Positions 1-8,311 are shown, numbered from the stretch's first letter. The stretch is 25,453 bases of DNA from JBBAFB01 sp041655595 (GCA_041655595.1 JBBAFB010000016.1:1-25453), one strand, 5' to 3'. Numbers and translations: made by a program. Notes: a model not told the origin generated them from the sequence alone.

Positions 1-694
1 ATTTATCTATAATTTTCGCTACCCCGCGGGAAGACAATCGTTTGCCGGCATAATTAAGAAATAAAGCCTCTGTCTCGTTGTCACCTTTTAAGTTGTTTCT
101 GCTTGTTTCAAGATATTTTTCCAACCAAATCATGCTTGGTCTGCCTAAAGGGGCGAGTCTCTCCCGTCCGCCCTTACCTTTAACTAAAACACTACCCAAA
201 TCCAAATTTAAATTTTCCACATCCAAGGAGACCAGTTCTGAAATTCTTACCCCGGACCCATAGAGGGTTTCCAACATTGCCCTATTTCTGATGCCTAGAT
301 CAGAGCCGACCTCTACTGTCTCCAGGATCAGTTTTAAATCGGGATAGTGTAAAAACCTAGGTAATTGTCGGTTTTTTTTGGGGGTGCTGATATTCGCAAA
401 AGGGCTGGAATCTATAATTTCTTTCTTGAGCAGAAAACGATAAAACCTCCTAATTGAGGCTAATTTTCTGGCAACCGTATTTTTGGATAAGCCCTTTAGA
501 CTTAAATGCCCTAAATAGTTTCTAATTTGCCAGTTTTCAAGCTTTAAAACAGCAATTTCTTCGGCTGTATGGTTAAAATAGTTTAAGAATTCCTGCAAAT
601 CCAGCAGATAAGCCTTAGTAGTGTGGGCAGAATAGTTTTTCACAGTTTTTAAGAATAGTTGGTATTGGTGAAGCAAATCCCGGGAAGTATCCAT
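1..694 (-). CDS. xerC: Tyrosine recombinase XerC, 3' end cut off by the window
   Basis: Site-specific tyrosine recombinase, expected to resolve chromosome dimers at dif together with a partner Xer protein. The ATG at 694 follows a GGAAGG-type ribosome site about 8 bases upstream, and 231 residues are visible before the window edge. Residues 1-95 form the SAM-like core-binding domain. The catalytic domain begins near 115 and shows LYGSGVRISEL with the first catalytic arginine at R150, then KGKGGRERL with the likely catalytic lysine K174. The HxxR and tyrosine motifs lie beyond the window. It follows trmFO by 61 bases, the topA-trmFO-xerC order known from Bacillus, where hslV, hslU and codY come next; those would lie outside. 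XerC rather than XerD is inferred from this context. Confidence 0.93.
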   Translation of the reverse strand, partial: MDTSRDLLHQYQLFLKTVKNYSAHTTKAYLLDLQEFLNYFNHTAEEIAVLKLENWQIRNYLGHLSLKGLSKNTVARKLASIRRFYRFLLKKEIIDSSPFANISTPKKNRQLPRFLHYPDLKLILETVEVGSDLGIRNRAMLETLYGSGVRISELVSLDVENLNLDLGSVLVKGKGGRERLAPLGRPSMIWLEKYLETSRNNLKGDNETEALFLNYAGKRLSSRGVAKIIDK

Positions 695-755
695 TCCCCC
701 ACCTTCCTTTACTTAATTAGTTATATGTTGCCACACTTAGAGAATAAGTTCAATA

Positions 756-2066
756 TTAAATATTATTAATTCTTATAAAGCTATCCAAAGTTTCTAACGC
801 TCTTCGGGAAATGTGCAAATTACGCTCTTTTTTACTTTTAAGTTTTTTTGATAAAGGAGGAAACAAACCGAAATTTATATTCATAGGCTGAAAATCAGTA
901 GCCATGGTGTTGACCAGGTAATAATGCAAGGCCCCGATTGCAGTTTCTTGTGGGAAGCTCAACAGCTTTTTATCCCTTACTAAGTTTACAGCATTTAATC
1001 CCGCCACCAAACCGCTCGCAGTAGATTCCAAATAACCCTCCACCCCGGTTAATTGACCTGCAAAAAAAACACCTTTTTCTTTTTTTAATTGGTTGGATTG
1101 CGTCAAAAGCCTCGGAGCATTAATAAAACTATTGCGGTGCATAACTCCATAACGCACAAAATCTGCTCTTTCCAACCCGGGAATTAAACTGAAAACTTTT
1201 TTTTGCTCCGGCCAAGTCAGGTTGGTCTGAAATCCCACCATATTATATAGGTTACCACGTTTGTCATCTTGCCTTAACTGGATGACCGCATAAGGCAGTT
1301 TCCCTGTCCGAGGATCTATTAAACCCACCGGCTTTAAAGGCCCAAAAGTAAGGGTTTTTTGACCTCTTAGGGCTAACTCCTCAATGGGAACGCAAGCCTC
1401 AAAAAATTTGCCCCTTTCAAAATCCTTCCTTGGAAAGACCTCAGCATTAATTAACTCTTGATAAAATTGCTGATACTCCTGTTCGTCCATAGGACAATTT
1501 AAATAGGCCGCTTCACCCTTATTGTAGCGTGAAGCTTCAAAAACCTTATTCAAATCAATGGATTCCTTGGTAATTATAGGTGCGGCGGCATCGAAAAAGT
1601 AAAAATAGTCCTCACCCGTCAGTTCAACAATTGCCTCTTTAAATGCTCCGTCAGTTAAGGGTCCAGTAGCGATAATTAATGGTCTTCCGTCCGGTATCTG
1701 TTTTAACTCAGAATTAATTACCTTAACCAAAGAGTGGGCGGTTAGTGCCTTGGTAACACCTTCGGCAAACCCTTCCCTATCAACGGCCAATGCCCCTCCG
1801 GCGGGAACCTGACTCTTTTCGGCAACTTTCATAATTAAAGAATCAAGGTGTTTTAACTCTTCCTTCAATAAGCCTGAGGCATTGTCAAGACTAGTGCTTT
1901 TTAAGGAATTACTGCAGACTAGCTCAGCAAAGAAACCCGTTTTATGGGCGGGAGTCAGTTTAACTGGTCTCATTTCCCACAGCTCTACCGGTATACCTCT
2001 TTTCACAATCTGCCAGGCCGCTTCCGCACCGGCTAAACCCGCACCTGCAATAACTACTTCCTTCAT
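756..2066 (-). CDS. trmFO: tRNA (uracil-54-C5)-methyltransferase TrmFO, folate/FAD-dependent
   Basis: Makes ribothymidine at position 54 of the tRNA T loop using methylene-tetrahydrofolate and FADH2, the Gram-positive alternative to SAM-dependent TrmA. The 436-residue length is normal. The N-terminal FAD-binding motif is VVIAGAGLAGAEAA (residues 4-17). The family signature around AELVCSNSLKS contains C51, and a second conserved cysteine, C225 in FFEACVPIEE, matches the cysteine near position 226 implicated in catalysis in the B. subtilis enzyme. The C-terminal FAD motif GVEGYLESTASGL is present. The ATG has an AGGAG site 6 bases upstream. It starts 12 bases after the topA stop, so the two are almost certainly co-transcribed. 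Confidence 0.97.
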   Translation of the reverse strand: MKEVVIAGAGLAGAEAAWQIVKRGIPVELWEMRPVKLTPAHKTGFFAELVCSNSLKSTSLDNASGLLKEELKHLDSLIMKVAEKSQVPAGGALAVDREGFAEGVTKALTAHSLVKVINSELKQIPDGRPLIIATGPLTDGAFKEAIVELTGEDYFYFFDAAAPIITKESIDLNKVFEASRYNKGEAAYLNCPMDEQEYQQFYQELINAEVFPRKDFERGKFFEACVPIEELALRGQKTLTFGPLKPVGLIDPRTGKLPYAVIQLRQDDKRGNLYNMVGFQTNLTWPEQKKVFSLIPGLERADFVRYGVMHRNSFINAPRLLTQSNQLKKEKGVFFAGQLTGVEGYLESTASGLVAGLNAVNLVRDKKLLSFPQETAIGALHYYLVNTMATDFQPMNINFGLFPPLSKKLKSKKERNLHISRRALETLDSFIRINNI

Positions 2067-2078
2067 CTTTATCTCCTG

Positions 2079-4178
2079 TTAGCCCCGTTCTTTATTTAAT
2101 ATCAGCGAACTTTTATATTCGCAACCATCTTTTGAACAGACCCTTTGCATTCCCTTTTTACTCCGTTTTTCCACCAACATTGAACCGCAGACCGGGCATT
2201 TTTCTAAAGTTGGTTTGTGCCAAGAAACCCATTGACAATCCGGGTAATTGCTACAACCATAAAAGGCTCTGCCTTTTTTAGACCTGCGCAAAACTACTTC
2301 ACCCTGACAGTTTGGACATGGAACACCAATTGTCTCCATAATGGGACGGGTATTTTTACACTCGGGGAACCCGGGGCAGGCTATAAATTTACCGTATCTC
2401 CCCGTTTTGATAACCATATTTCGTCCGCATTTTTCACAAACTTCATCCGTTTCCTCATCTGCTAACTCTATCTCTCCCATTTCTTGTTCCGCTTTTTCCA
2501 AAAGAGTTGCAAAAGGTTCATAAAAATCACCTACTACCATCTTCCAGTCCAGGTCGCCTTCCTCAATTTCATCAAGTTTTTGTTCCATGTCGGCAGTAAA
2601 CGTAACTTCAATAATCTCCGTAAAAAATTCTTTCAGCAAACCTACTACAATTTGTCCAATTTCGGTCGGCACGAATACTTTGTTTTCTCGGATGACATAG
2701 CCTCTATTTAAGATGTTATCAATGGTAGGAGCATAGGTACTGGGACGTCCGATACCCAGCTCTTCTAAAGTTCTTACTAAGGAAGCTTCTGAATAACGGG
2801 GTGGAGGTTCGGTGAAATGCTGTTTAGGCTCTAATCTGTCCAACTTCAAATTTTCACCTTGTTCGAGTTTTGGTAAAACTCCACTTTCCTCCGCTTCTTC
2901 CTCGCTTTGTTCCTCCTGGTATATTTTTAAAAACCCCATAAACTTAATAATTGAACCAGACGCTCTAAATTGATATTTATTCGCTTCTATTTCAACAGTG
3001 GTTACATCCATGATTGCCGGACTCATCTGACTGGCGACAAATCTATCCCAGACTAACTTATATAATCTGTACTGATCCCGTGTAAGATGATCTTTAACCG
3101 CCTGGGGAGGCTTTTCCATAGAAGTGGGCCTGATAGCTTCATGAGCATCCTGACTCTTTTTACCCTGGATATATTGGGGTGTTTTTTTAGGGACAAAGTC
3201 GGCTCCGAATTCCGTATTTATATATTTTTTAGCCTCTTCCTGGGCAACCGTGGCAACTCTTGTTGAATCTGTCCTTATATAGGTAATTAAACCTTGGGTC
3301 CCCGCCTTTTTACCCAGATCTACTCCTTCATATAACTGCTGGGCCAAACGCATAGTTTTTTTGGCCACAAAACCTAATCTTTTATAGGCTTCTTGTTGAA
3401 GGCTGCTGGTAGTGAAAGGGGGAGAGGGGTTTCGCCTTTTTTCTCTTTTTTTAATTTCAACAATTTCATAGTTTGCATCCAGCAGGTACTCCAAAATTTG
3501 ATCCATTTCTTTTTTGTTATTTATTTCAACATTTTTACCGGACTGATCTTTAACTAGTTTAGCTTTAAAACTTATTTGCTCCCTATTGAGCAGTTTTGCC
3601 GCCAAACTCCAATATTCCCTAGGTTGAAAAGCCCGAATTTCTTCCTCTCTCTCAACTATTAATCTGACGGCAACCGACTGCACTCTTCCGGCACTCAAAC
3701 CTTTTCTGACTTTGGCCCAAAGAAGGGGACTTAATTTGTAGCCTAAAAGCCTGTCAAGAACCCGTCTGGCCTGCTGAGCATTTACCCTATTACCATCAAT
3801 TTGACGGGGACTTTTAATAGCTTGTTGCACAGCATTCTTAGTTATTTCATTGAACTCGATACGACACTTTTCATGTTGATCAATTCCCAAACTATGTTGC
3901 AAGTGCCAGGCAATAGCCTCACCTTCCCTATCCGGGTCCGGTGCCAGCAATACGCGATCACTTTTTTTAGCAAGGGTACGCAGCTCTTTTAGCAGCTCGC
4001 CCTTACCTCTAATGGTAATATATTTGGGTTCGAAGTTCTGTTCCAAATCAACACCCAATTGGCTTTTGGGCAAATCCCTAATATGTCCCATGGAAGACTT
4101 AACCGTATAGTTTTTACTACCTAAAAAGTTACCAATGGTTTTGGCCTTCGCCGGAGACTCTACAATTATTAATACCAA
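2079..4178 (-). CDS. topA: DNA topoisomerase I (type IA)
   Basis: Relaxes negatively supercoiled DNA by cutting one strand through a tyrosine linkage. The start chosen is the TTG at 4178: GAGGTG lies 6 bases upstream, and the protein then begins VLIIVESPAKAKTIG as the family does. The longer GTG start at 4187 sits inside that ribosome site. In the resulting 699-residue protein the Toprim domain shows E7 and the acidic triad in PDPDREGEA (residues 80-88). The active-site tyrosine is Y300 in YIRTDSTR. Three C-terminal four-cysteine zinc ribbons lie at about 581-607, 621-648 and 661-686. It sits between dprA and trmFO, a conserved Firmicute order. Nothing looks truncated. Confidence 0.97.
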   Translation of the reverse strand: MVLIIVESPAKAKTIGNFLGSKNYTVKSSMGHIRDLPKSQLGVDLEQNFEPKYITIRGKGELLKELRTLAKKSDRVLLAPDPDREGEAIAWHLQHSLGIDQHEKCRIEFNEITKNAVQQAIKSPRQIDGNRVNAQQARRVLDRLLGYKLSPLLWAKVRKGLSAGRVQSVAVRLIVEREEEIRAFQPREYWSLAAKLLNREQISFKAKLVKDQSGKNVEINNKKEMDQILEYLLDANYEIVEIKKREKRRNPSPPFTTSSLQQEAYKRLGFVAKKTMRLAQQLYEGVDLGKKAGTQGLITYIRTDSTRVATVAQEEAKKYINTEFGADFVPKKTPQYIQGKKSQDAHEAIRPTSMEKPPQAVKDHLTRDQYRLYKLVWDRFVASQMSPAIMDVTTVEIEANKYQFRASGSIIKFMGFLKIYQEEQSEEEAEESGVLPKLEQGENLKLDRLEPKQHFTEPPPRYSEASLVRTLEELGIGRPSTYAPTIDNILNRGYVIRENKVFVPTEIGQIVVGLLKEFFTEIIEVTFTADMEQKLDEIEEGDLDWKMVVGDFYEPFATLLEKAEQEMGEIELADEETDEVCEKCGRNMVIKTGRYGKFIACPGFPECKNTRPIMETIGVPCPNCQGEVVLRRSKKGRAFYGCSNYPDCQWVSWHKPTLEKCPVCGSMLVEKRSKKGMQRVCSKDGCEYKSSLILNKERG

Positions 4179-4247
4179 AAAATTCACCTCATGTTCAGTA
4201 CTGTTTATCTATATTATTTTGATCTAAGCCAATTTCTTTAAACATAT

Positions 4248-5378
4248 TTAATAACTTTTTCTGATAAATTGTTTTCCGGGGCGTTGTTCTACTAAGCCTT
4301 GGAGTTCAAGTAAAGTCAAAATTGTTTGTATTTTACTTAAAGACCAACCAGTTTGTTTAGCAATTTCTTCAACCCGCAGGGCATTGTAGCCCAAAAGTTC
4401 ATAAATTAAGCTTTCATCCGGAGAAAGTTTTTTTAAAAAACTCCCGGTTTGATCCGGCATTAGCTTATTAGAAAAACCATATTCCTCTAGAATATCCCCT
4501 ACTTGGCTTACTAACTTGGCCCCCTGTTTGATTAAGCTGTTAGTTCCTTCGCTGTTGGGACTGGTAATCGGCCCCGGAACCGCAAAAACCTCCTTCCCCA
4601 ATTCCATTGCAAAATCAGCTGTAATTAAAGCACCAGATTTAATTGCAGCCTCAATTACTAATATTCCCAAGGACAGGCCGGCTATAATTCTATTGCGGGC
4701 GGGAAAATTAATCGCCAAAGGAGGTGTGCCTAAGGGGTATTCTGTTAGCAATAGACCGGTTGATTTAATTTCATCAGCCAATTTAGCGTTCTCTTTCGGA
4801 TAAATTACATCTAATCCCGAACCTAAAACCGCGATAGTTTTTCCTTTTGCATTTAAACAACCTTTGTGGGCATAACTGTCAACGCCCCTAGCCATGCCGC
4901 TGACAATTGTAAAACCGGCATCGGCCAGCTCCCTTCCGAATTTTTCAGCAATTTTTTCTCCATATACCGTAGTTCTTCTTGAGCCTACAATACCCAACAT
5001 ATGCTCGTCCTTTTGACTCCAATTACCTTGATAATAAAGGACTAAGGGTGGGTCGTAAATTTGTCTGAGGCTACCGGGGTAACTACTATCTAATAATGTC
5101 AATACCTGTACGTTTTTTCGTCGCAATTTTCCAACTATGGCGAAGGGGTCTTCCGAATTTTTGATTTTAAAAAAGTTGTCCATAAAATGAGCCGGCAAAT
5201 CTGTAAGTTGCTCCAAATCCTTCCGTGTTGCCCCCCACAAAGCCTTGAAATTTTTGAAATATTTTAATAAGAGCTCCACTGTTTTTAAACGCAAGCCGGG
5301 AATCTGGCTGAGACCCACTAAATATATTCTTTCCTCAGCTGTTTTTTCTGTTTCAAAACCATTAAAACTCTCTTGCAT
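4248..5378 (-). CDS. dprA: DNA-processing protein DprA (Smf)
   Basis: Binds incoming single-stranded DNA and loads RecA during natural transformation. It is also widespread in species not known to be competent. Of the 376 residues, the N-terminal part (15-75) looks like a SAM/HhH-like helical region. The Rossmann-like DprA core contains GSRRTT (132-137), SGMARGVD (160-167), GSGLDVIYP (187-195) and FPARNRIIAG (225-234). The C-terminal region (about 320-372) is a winged helix typical of the longer DprA form. The ATG has AAGGGG about 9 bases upstream. It lies just downstream of the small membrane gene at 5440-5553 and its terminator, and before topA. No separate dprA promoter was recognised. Confidence 0.96.
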   Translation of the reverse strand: MQESFNGFETEKTAEERIYLVGLSQIPGLRLKTVELLLKYFKNFKALWGATRKDLEQLTDLPAHFMDNFFKIKNSEDPFAIVGKLRRKNVQVLTLLDSSYPGSLRQIYDPPLVLYYQGNWSQKDEHMLGIVGSRRTTVYGEKIAEKFGRELADAGFTIVSGMARGVDSYAHKGCLNAKGKTIAVLGSGLDVIYPKENAKLADEIKSTGLLLTEYPLGTPPLAINFPARNRIIAGLSLGILVIEAAIKSGALITADFAMELGKEVFAVPGPITSPNSEGTNSLIKQGAKLVSQVGDILEEYGFSNKLMPDQTGSFLKKLSPDESLIYELLGYNALRVEEIAKQTGWSLSKIQTILTLLELQGLVEQRPGKQFIRKSY

Positions 5379-5427
5379 AATATTTCCCCTTTTGCTCGTT
5401 AAATGATTATTGTTTCAGTTAATAAAC

Positions 5428-5448
5428 AAAAAAGGGGAATCATCCCCT
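5428..5448 (-). terminator. Intrinsic terminator overlapping the stop of the 37-residue ORF
   Basis: On the minus strand a 6-bp stem (AGGGGA paired with TCCCCT) closes a 4-base loop and runs straight into six T residues. The TGA stop of the small ORF falls in the loop. There is no comparable T tract on the other side, so it works for the minus strand. It would end the microprotein transcript before dprA. Confidence 0.75.
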
Positions 5449-5553
5449 CTTAAAATTCAAAACATCTGAATATTTAAAACCAACGGCACTGAGAATCAAA
5501 GCTAAAGTGAAGAGCTGCAAAAACATTCCTATAAAGGCATACAGATAAAACAT
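5440..5553 (-). CDS. Unrecognised 37-residue single-pass membrane microprotein
   Basis: A short gene with a full set of expression signals. The ATG at 5553 has AAAGGAG 7 bases upstream; an in-frame ATG at 5559 is too close to that site. A consensus-like promoter lies about 45 bases upstream, and an intrinsic terminator overlaps the TGA stop. The protein starts MFYLYAFIGMFLQLF and residues 3-25 form one hydrophobic helix with no charged residue. The tail from 26 to 37 is polar, contains two lysines, one arginine and one aspartate, and ends FKRG. By the positive-inside rule the tail is probably cytoplasmic. I do not recognise a family. Being a real gene is inferred from signals and composition, not homology. 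Confidence 0.62.
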   Translation of the reverse strand: MFYLYAFIGMFLQLFTLALILSAVGFKYSDVLNFKRG

Positions 5554-5597
5554 TTCCATGCTCCTTTCATGCTGTTTTATAGCTAAACCTTATCCAT

Positions 5598-5626
5598 ATT
5601 ATAACAGATATTTTTTCGTTTGCCAG
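5598..5626 (-). promoter_or_regulatory. Sigma-A type promoter for the 37-residue membrane ORF
   Basis: Minus-strand CTGGCA (5626-5621), a 17-base spacer, then a perfect TATAAT (5603-5598). Predicted transcription starts near 5590, giving a leader of roughly 37 bases before the ORF start. Confidence 0.65.
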
Positions 5627-5658
5627 CATTTTTTATAAATTAAGCCATTTAGGGGACG

Positions 5659-6087
5659 CTAGCCACCATATTCATCTGTTAATTTCCTGTTTACTATAAA
5701 AAATATAAAACCCCCCGCCAAGATAAGAATAACTTGTTCTATTTTTATCCCCGTTTCATCATCCGGAAAATTAAGGTAAGGAAAACCAGGAAGGTAACGA
5801 ACAGGAATGGTTGATATTTCAGCGGTTTCAAAGGAATCAGGCGTACCGATTTTTTTTGTAAAACCATCAACTGTTTCACCGTTTGGCAAGCTAAACGAAT
5901 AAGTGATAGTATATGTAAATCTTCCGGAGGTGCCAATACTTCTTTCACCGCTATCCCTGCGAATAGTAGTAATTGTGGCAGTAGTATTTTCCCCCACGAT
6001 ACCCAAAGTAACTTGCAAACCGCCCATCAAGATAAAAGCCACGCCCAAAAAACTGATTACAACACGGAGCATCAAGCTTTGCTGCAT
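5659..6087 (-). CDS. DUF3592-like membrane protein of unknown function
   Basis: Start set at the ATG at 6087, because GGAGGAG lies 5 bases upstream; the longer TTG frame to 6117 would put that ribosome site inside the coding region. The 142 residues comprise an N-terminal transmembrane helix (about 7-30), a beta-rich extracytoplasmic or cytosolic segment (about 35-115), and a C-terminal transmembrane helix (about 116-133) followed by KLTDEYGG. The middle contains YTITYSFSLPNGETVDG and VRYLPGFPYLNFP, resembling the repeated pattern of DUF3592 domains (a Y-x-F strand, NG turn, and V-x-Y-x-P-x-x-P motif). Function is unknown. It stands between comM and the microprotein gene with long flanks on both sides, so it may be transcribed separately. 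Confidence 0.78.
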   Translation of the reverse strand: MQQSLMLRVVISFLGVAFILMGGLQVTLGIVGENTTATITTIRRDSGERSIGTSGRFTYTITYSFSLPNGETVDGFTKKIGTPDSFETAEISTIPVRYLPGFPYLNFPDDETGIKIEQVILILAGGFIFFIVNRKLTDEYGG

Positions 6088-6234
6088 TACTTCTCCTCCT
6101 AATAAATATTGTACCAATCAGCACTTGCCTATAAACTAAAGCCTAGTTTTTTTAGTACAAAAGGAGCCAAGTTTTTCAGCCAACTAACATAGATTAAATT
6201 CGGATATCAGTTAAATATAATTTTTCTTATTCCC

Positions 6235-6262
6235 ATCATATATTACCACAATAGCAAGTTAA
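6235..6262 (-). promoter_or_regulatory. Possible promoter for the DUF3592-like gene
   Basis: Minus-strand TTAACT (6262-6257), a 16-base spacer and TATGAT (6240-6235). The match is moderate and the region is AT-rich, so this is weakly supported. The 223 bases between comM and the chosen start of the DUF3592-like gene hold no other recognisable element. Confidence 0.28.
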
Positions 6263-6310
6263 ATACAAAAAAAACAAGGTACCGGGATACAGAATTTTAA
6301 AAATGACAGA

Positions 6311-7843
6311 CTATGCTTCCCTATCCCACAATCTATATTGTAGGGCTTCTGCTATATGTTCTTGTTGGATTTGTTCTTTGCCGTCAAGATCAGCGATGGT
6401 GCGGGAAATTTTGAGGATGCGGTCGTGGGCACGCATGCTTAGCTTAAACTGATGGTAGGCTCTATGTAGTAACTCAAGACCACGGGAATCACTTTTACAA
6501 AATCTTTTTATTAAGGCACCTTGAATCTGAGCATTGTAGAAAAGCCCGCGTTTTTCTAGGCGCTTTTCTTGCCTTTTCCGTGCTTCCGTTACCCTTTCCC
6601 TGATGGTGGCAGAATCTTCGCCATACTCTTCTGTCTGAACTTCTTTTAAGGTCAACCGGGGCACTTCTATTTGCAAATCAATTCTATCCAGCAGCGGGCC
6701 GGATAACCGACTACGGTATTTTTGAATTTGATAAGGTGTGCAGCTGCATTCCCGCTCCCTATCTCCGTAATAACCGCAGGGACAAGGGTTGGCAGTTGAT
6801 ACAAGCAAAAAATCAGCAGGAAAATTATAGGCCGCTTGCACCCTTGTTACAGTTACTTGTCTGTCTTCGAGGGGTTGTCTTAAACCCTCTAAAACATCCC
6901 TACGAAATTCCAATAATTCATCCAAAAAAAGCACTCCATAAGTTGCTAAACTTATTTCTCCCGGACGCGGGTTTCTCCCTCCGCCAATCACACTGGCTGT
7001 AGAAGCAGTGTGATGGGGAGTCCTAAACGGCCTTTCTGTAATAAAGGGTTGATCTGGGCTTAATAAACCTGCAACGCTGTATATTTGATTAACCTTTATT
7101 GCCTCCTCGACATTCATAGGCGGTAAAATACCGGGTAGGCTTTTCGCCAATAAAGTCTTACCTGAACCCGGAGGCCCAATCAGCATTACATTATGCCCCC
7201 CCGCTGCAGCTATTTCTAAACCTCTTTTGACACTTGCCTGCCCGCGAATTTGGTTGAAATTGAAGGCCGTAGTCTGTTGATTTTTAAAAAAAGCACTTAT
7301 GTCCACTTGGAAGGGCTCAAAGAATAGGCTCCCCTCTAAAAAAGATACTACCTCTAATAAGTTGTCAAGAGGAATTATTTGCTTGTGGTCAGTTAGAGCG
7401 GCTTCAAGGGCATTACCCTTAGGTACAATAAAAGAATCTTCCCCTTGATTTGAATTTGCCAAGGTAGCTGACATGGAAAGGACTCCAGGAATCCCTCTCA
7501 GTTCGCCTTTAAGAGACAATTCTCCGGTAAAATAACAATCTTTCCAGTTTTCTGTTTTTATTTGTCCGCTGCTGGCCAAAATGCCGATAGCTATCGGCAA
7601 ATCAAAGCCGGGGCCTTCCTTTTTTAAATCAGCAGGGGCCAGATTAATTGTAATCCTTTTATTTGGAAATTGAAATCCGGCATTTTTTATTGCAGTACGT
7701 ACCCTTTCCCTGGATTCCCTGACAGAAGCATCCGGGAGCCCTACTAAGTCAAAAGACGGTAAACCCTGGGATACATCCACCTCCACCTGGATTTCTAAAG
7801 CATCCATGCCTTGCAAGGTTAAGGATCTTATTATTGATAGCAC
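6311..7843 (-). CDS. comM: ComM/YifB family AAA+ ATPase (Mg chelatase-like)
   Basis: 510 residues, the normal length for the YifB/ComM family. In Vibrio and others ComM is a hexameric helicase that drives branch migration during recombination of transforming DNA; in most bacteria the role is untested. An N-terminal Lon-protease-like (ChlI) domain spans about 1-175. The AAA+ domain follows with Walker A GPPGSGKT (223-230) and Walker B GVLFLDEL (303-310). A cysteine cluster at NPCPCGYYGDRERECSC (349-365) is typical of the family, and the C-terminal Mg-chelatase domain is intact. The GTG start has GAGGTGG upstream. It follows yraN by 33 bases and precedes dprA, a recurrent clustering of DNA-uptake and recombination genes. 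Confidence 0.95.
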   Translation of the reverse strand: MLSIIRSLTLQGMDALEIQVEVDVSQGLPSFDLVGLPDASVRESRERVRTAIKNAGFQFPNKRITINLAPADLKKEGPGFDLPIAIGILASSGQIKTENWKDCYFTGELSLKGELRGIPGVLSMSATLANSNQGEDSFIVPKGNALEAALTDHKQIIPLDNLLEVVSFLEGSLFFEPFQVDISAFFKNQQTTAFNFNQIRGQASVKRGLEIAAAGGHNVMLIGPPGSGKTLLAKSLPGILPPMNVEEAIKVNQIYSVAGLLSPDQPFITERPFRTPHHTASTASVIGGGRNPRPGEISLATYGVLFLDELLEFRRDVLEGLRQPLEDRQVTVTRVQAAYNFPADFLLVSTANPCPCGYYGDRERECSCTPYQIQKYRSRLSGPLLDRIDLQIEVPRLTLKEVQTEEYGEDSATIRERVTEARKRQEKRLEKRGLFYNAQIQGALIKRFCKSDSRGLELLHRAYHQFKLSMRAHDRILKISRTIADLDGKEQIQQEHIAEALQYRLWDREA

Positions 7844-7876
7844 TTTAAACCACCTCTATTGCCATCCCGATAGCGA

Positions 7877-8233
7877 TTAAAAAGCATTTTTAATCAATTC
7901 TATTTCGAAAGTCTTTTCCCCTTCCGCCAAGATAGAAACAACATCAAATCTAAGATCAAAAATTCCCGGCCTCATTTCTTGTAAATAATGAAGGGCAATT
8001 TTTCTAATCCTTTGTTGCTTAACCTTAGTAACACTTTCAAAGGGCAAACCGTAATTAACGTTCCTGCGGGTTTTAACTTCTATGAAGACTAAGTCACTTT
8101 TTTCTTGGGCTACAATATCTATTTCACCGAAGGCGCAGCGATAATTCCGCATCAAGATCCGATAACCCTCTTTTTCTAAATAATTAACGGCAATATCCTC
8201 TCCCATTTTTCCTAAAGCCTGACGATTTGGCAT
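7877..8233 (-). CDS. yraN: UPF0102 family protein YraN, endonuclease-like fold
   Basis: 118 residues covering the whole UPF0102 domain, which has a restriction-endonuclease-like fold. Its biological role is not firmly established. Visible signatures are the N-terminal GKMGEDIAVNYLEKEGY, GEIDIVA (36-42) and FIEVKTRR (50-57). The spaced D and E-x-K residues of the last two match the PD-(D/E)xK nuclease core. The ATG start has AAGGGGGC upstream. The gene begins about 47 bases after the nuo terminator, with a plausible own promoter, and is followed closely by comM, so yraN-comM probably form a transcription unit separate from nuo. Confidence 0.93.
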   Translation of the reverse strand: MPNRQALGKMGEDIAVNYLEKEGYRILMRNYRCAFGEIDIVAQEKSDLVFIEVKTRRNVNYGLPFESVTKVKQQRIRKIALHYLQEMRPGIFDLRFDVVSILAEGEKTFEIELIKNAF

Positions 8234-8269
8234 TATTTTTGCCCCCTTAGAATAGCAAAAGCCTTAATT

Positions 8270-8297
8270 ATTTTAAAACAAATTCGGCCCACCTCAA
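8270..8297 (-). promoter_or_regulatory. Candidate yraN-comM promoter inside the nuo terminator
   Basis: Minus-strand TTGAGG (8297-8292), a 16-base spacer, and TAAAAT (8275-8270). The -35 lies in the loop of the nuo terminator and the -10 in its T-rich tail. Predicted start is near 8263, about 30 bases before the yraN ATG. Confidence 0.38.
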
Positions 8298-8311
8298 GGC
8301 AAGCCGAATTT
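8271..8311 (-). terminator. Intrinsic terminator of the nuo operon
   Basis: Perfect 9-bp stem, AAATTCGGC (minus-strand 8311-8303) pairing with GCCGAATTT (8288-8280), around a 14-base loop. On the minus strand it is followed by GTTTTAAAA. It lies about 50 bases past the nuoN stop. Confidence 0.78.

Noticed and set aside
6118..6170. Repeated TTGGCT motifs and CTAAA/TTTAG arms upstream of the DUF3592-like gene, considered as a regulatory element
   Set aside because: The arms are short, AT-rich and imperfect, and no -10 at suitable spacing supports them.
6255..6300. Possible comM terminator around GGTACC followed by a run of eight T on the minus strand
   Set aside because: GGTACC is palindromic with no loop, and no stem of useful length precedes the T run.
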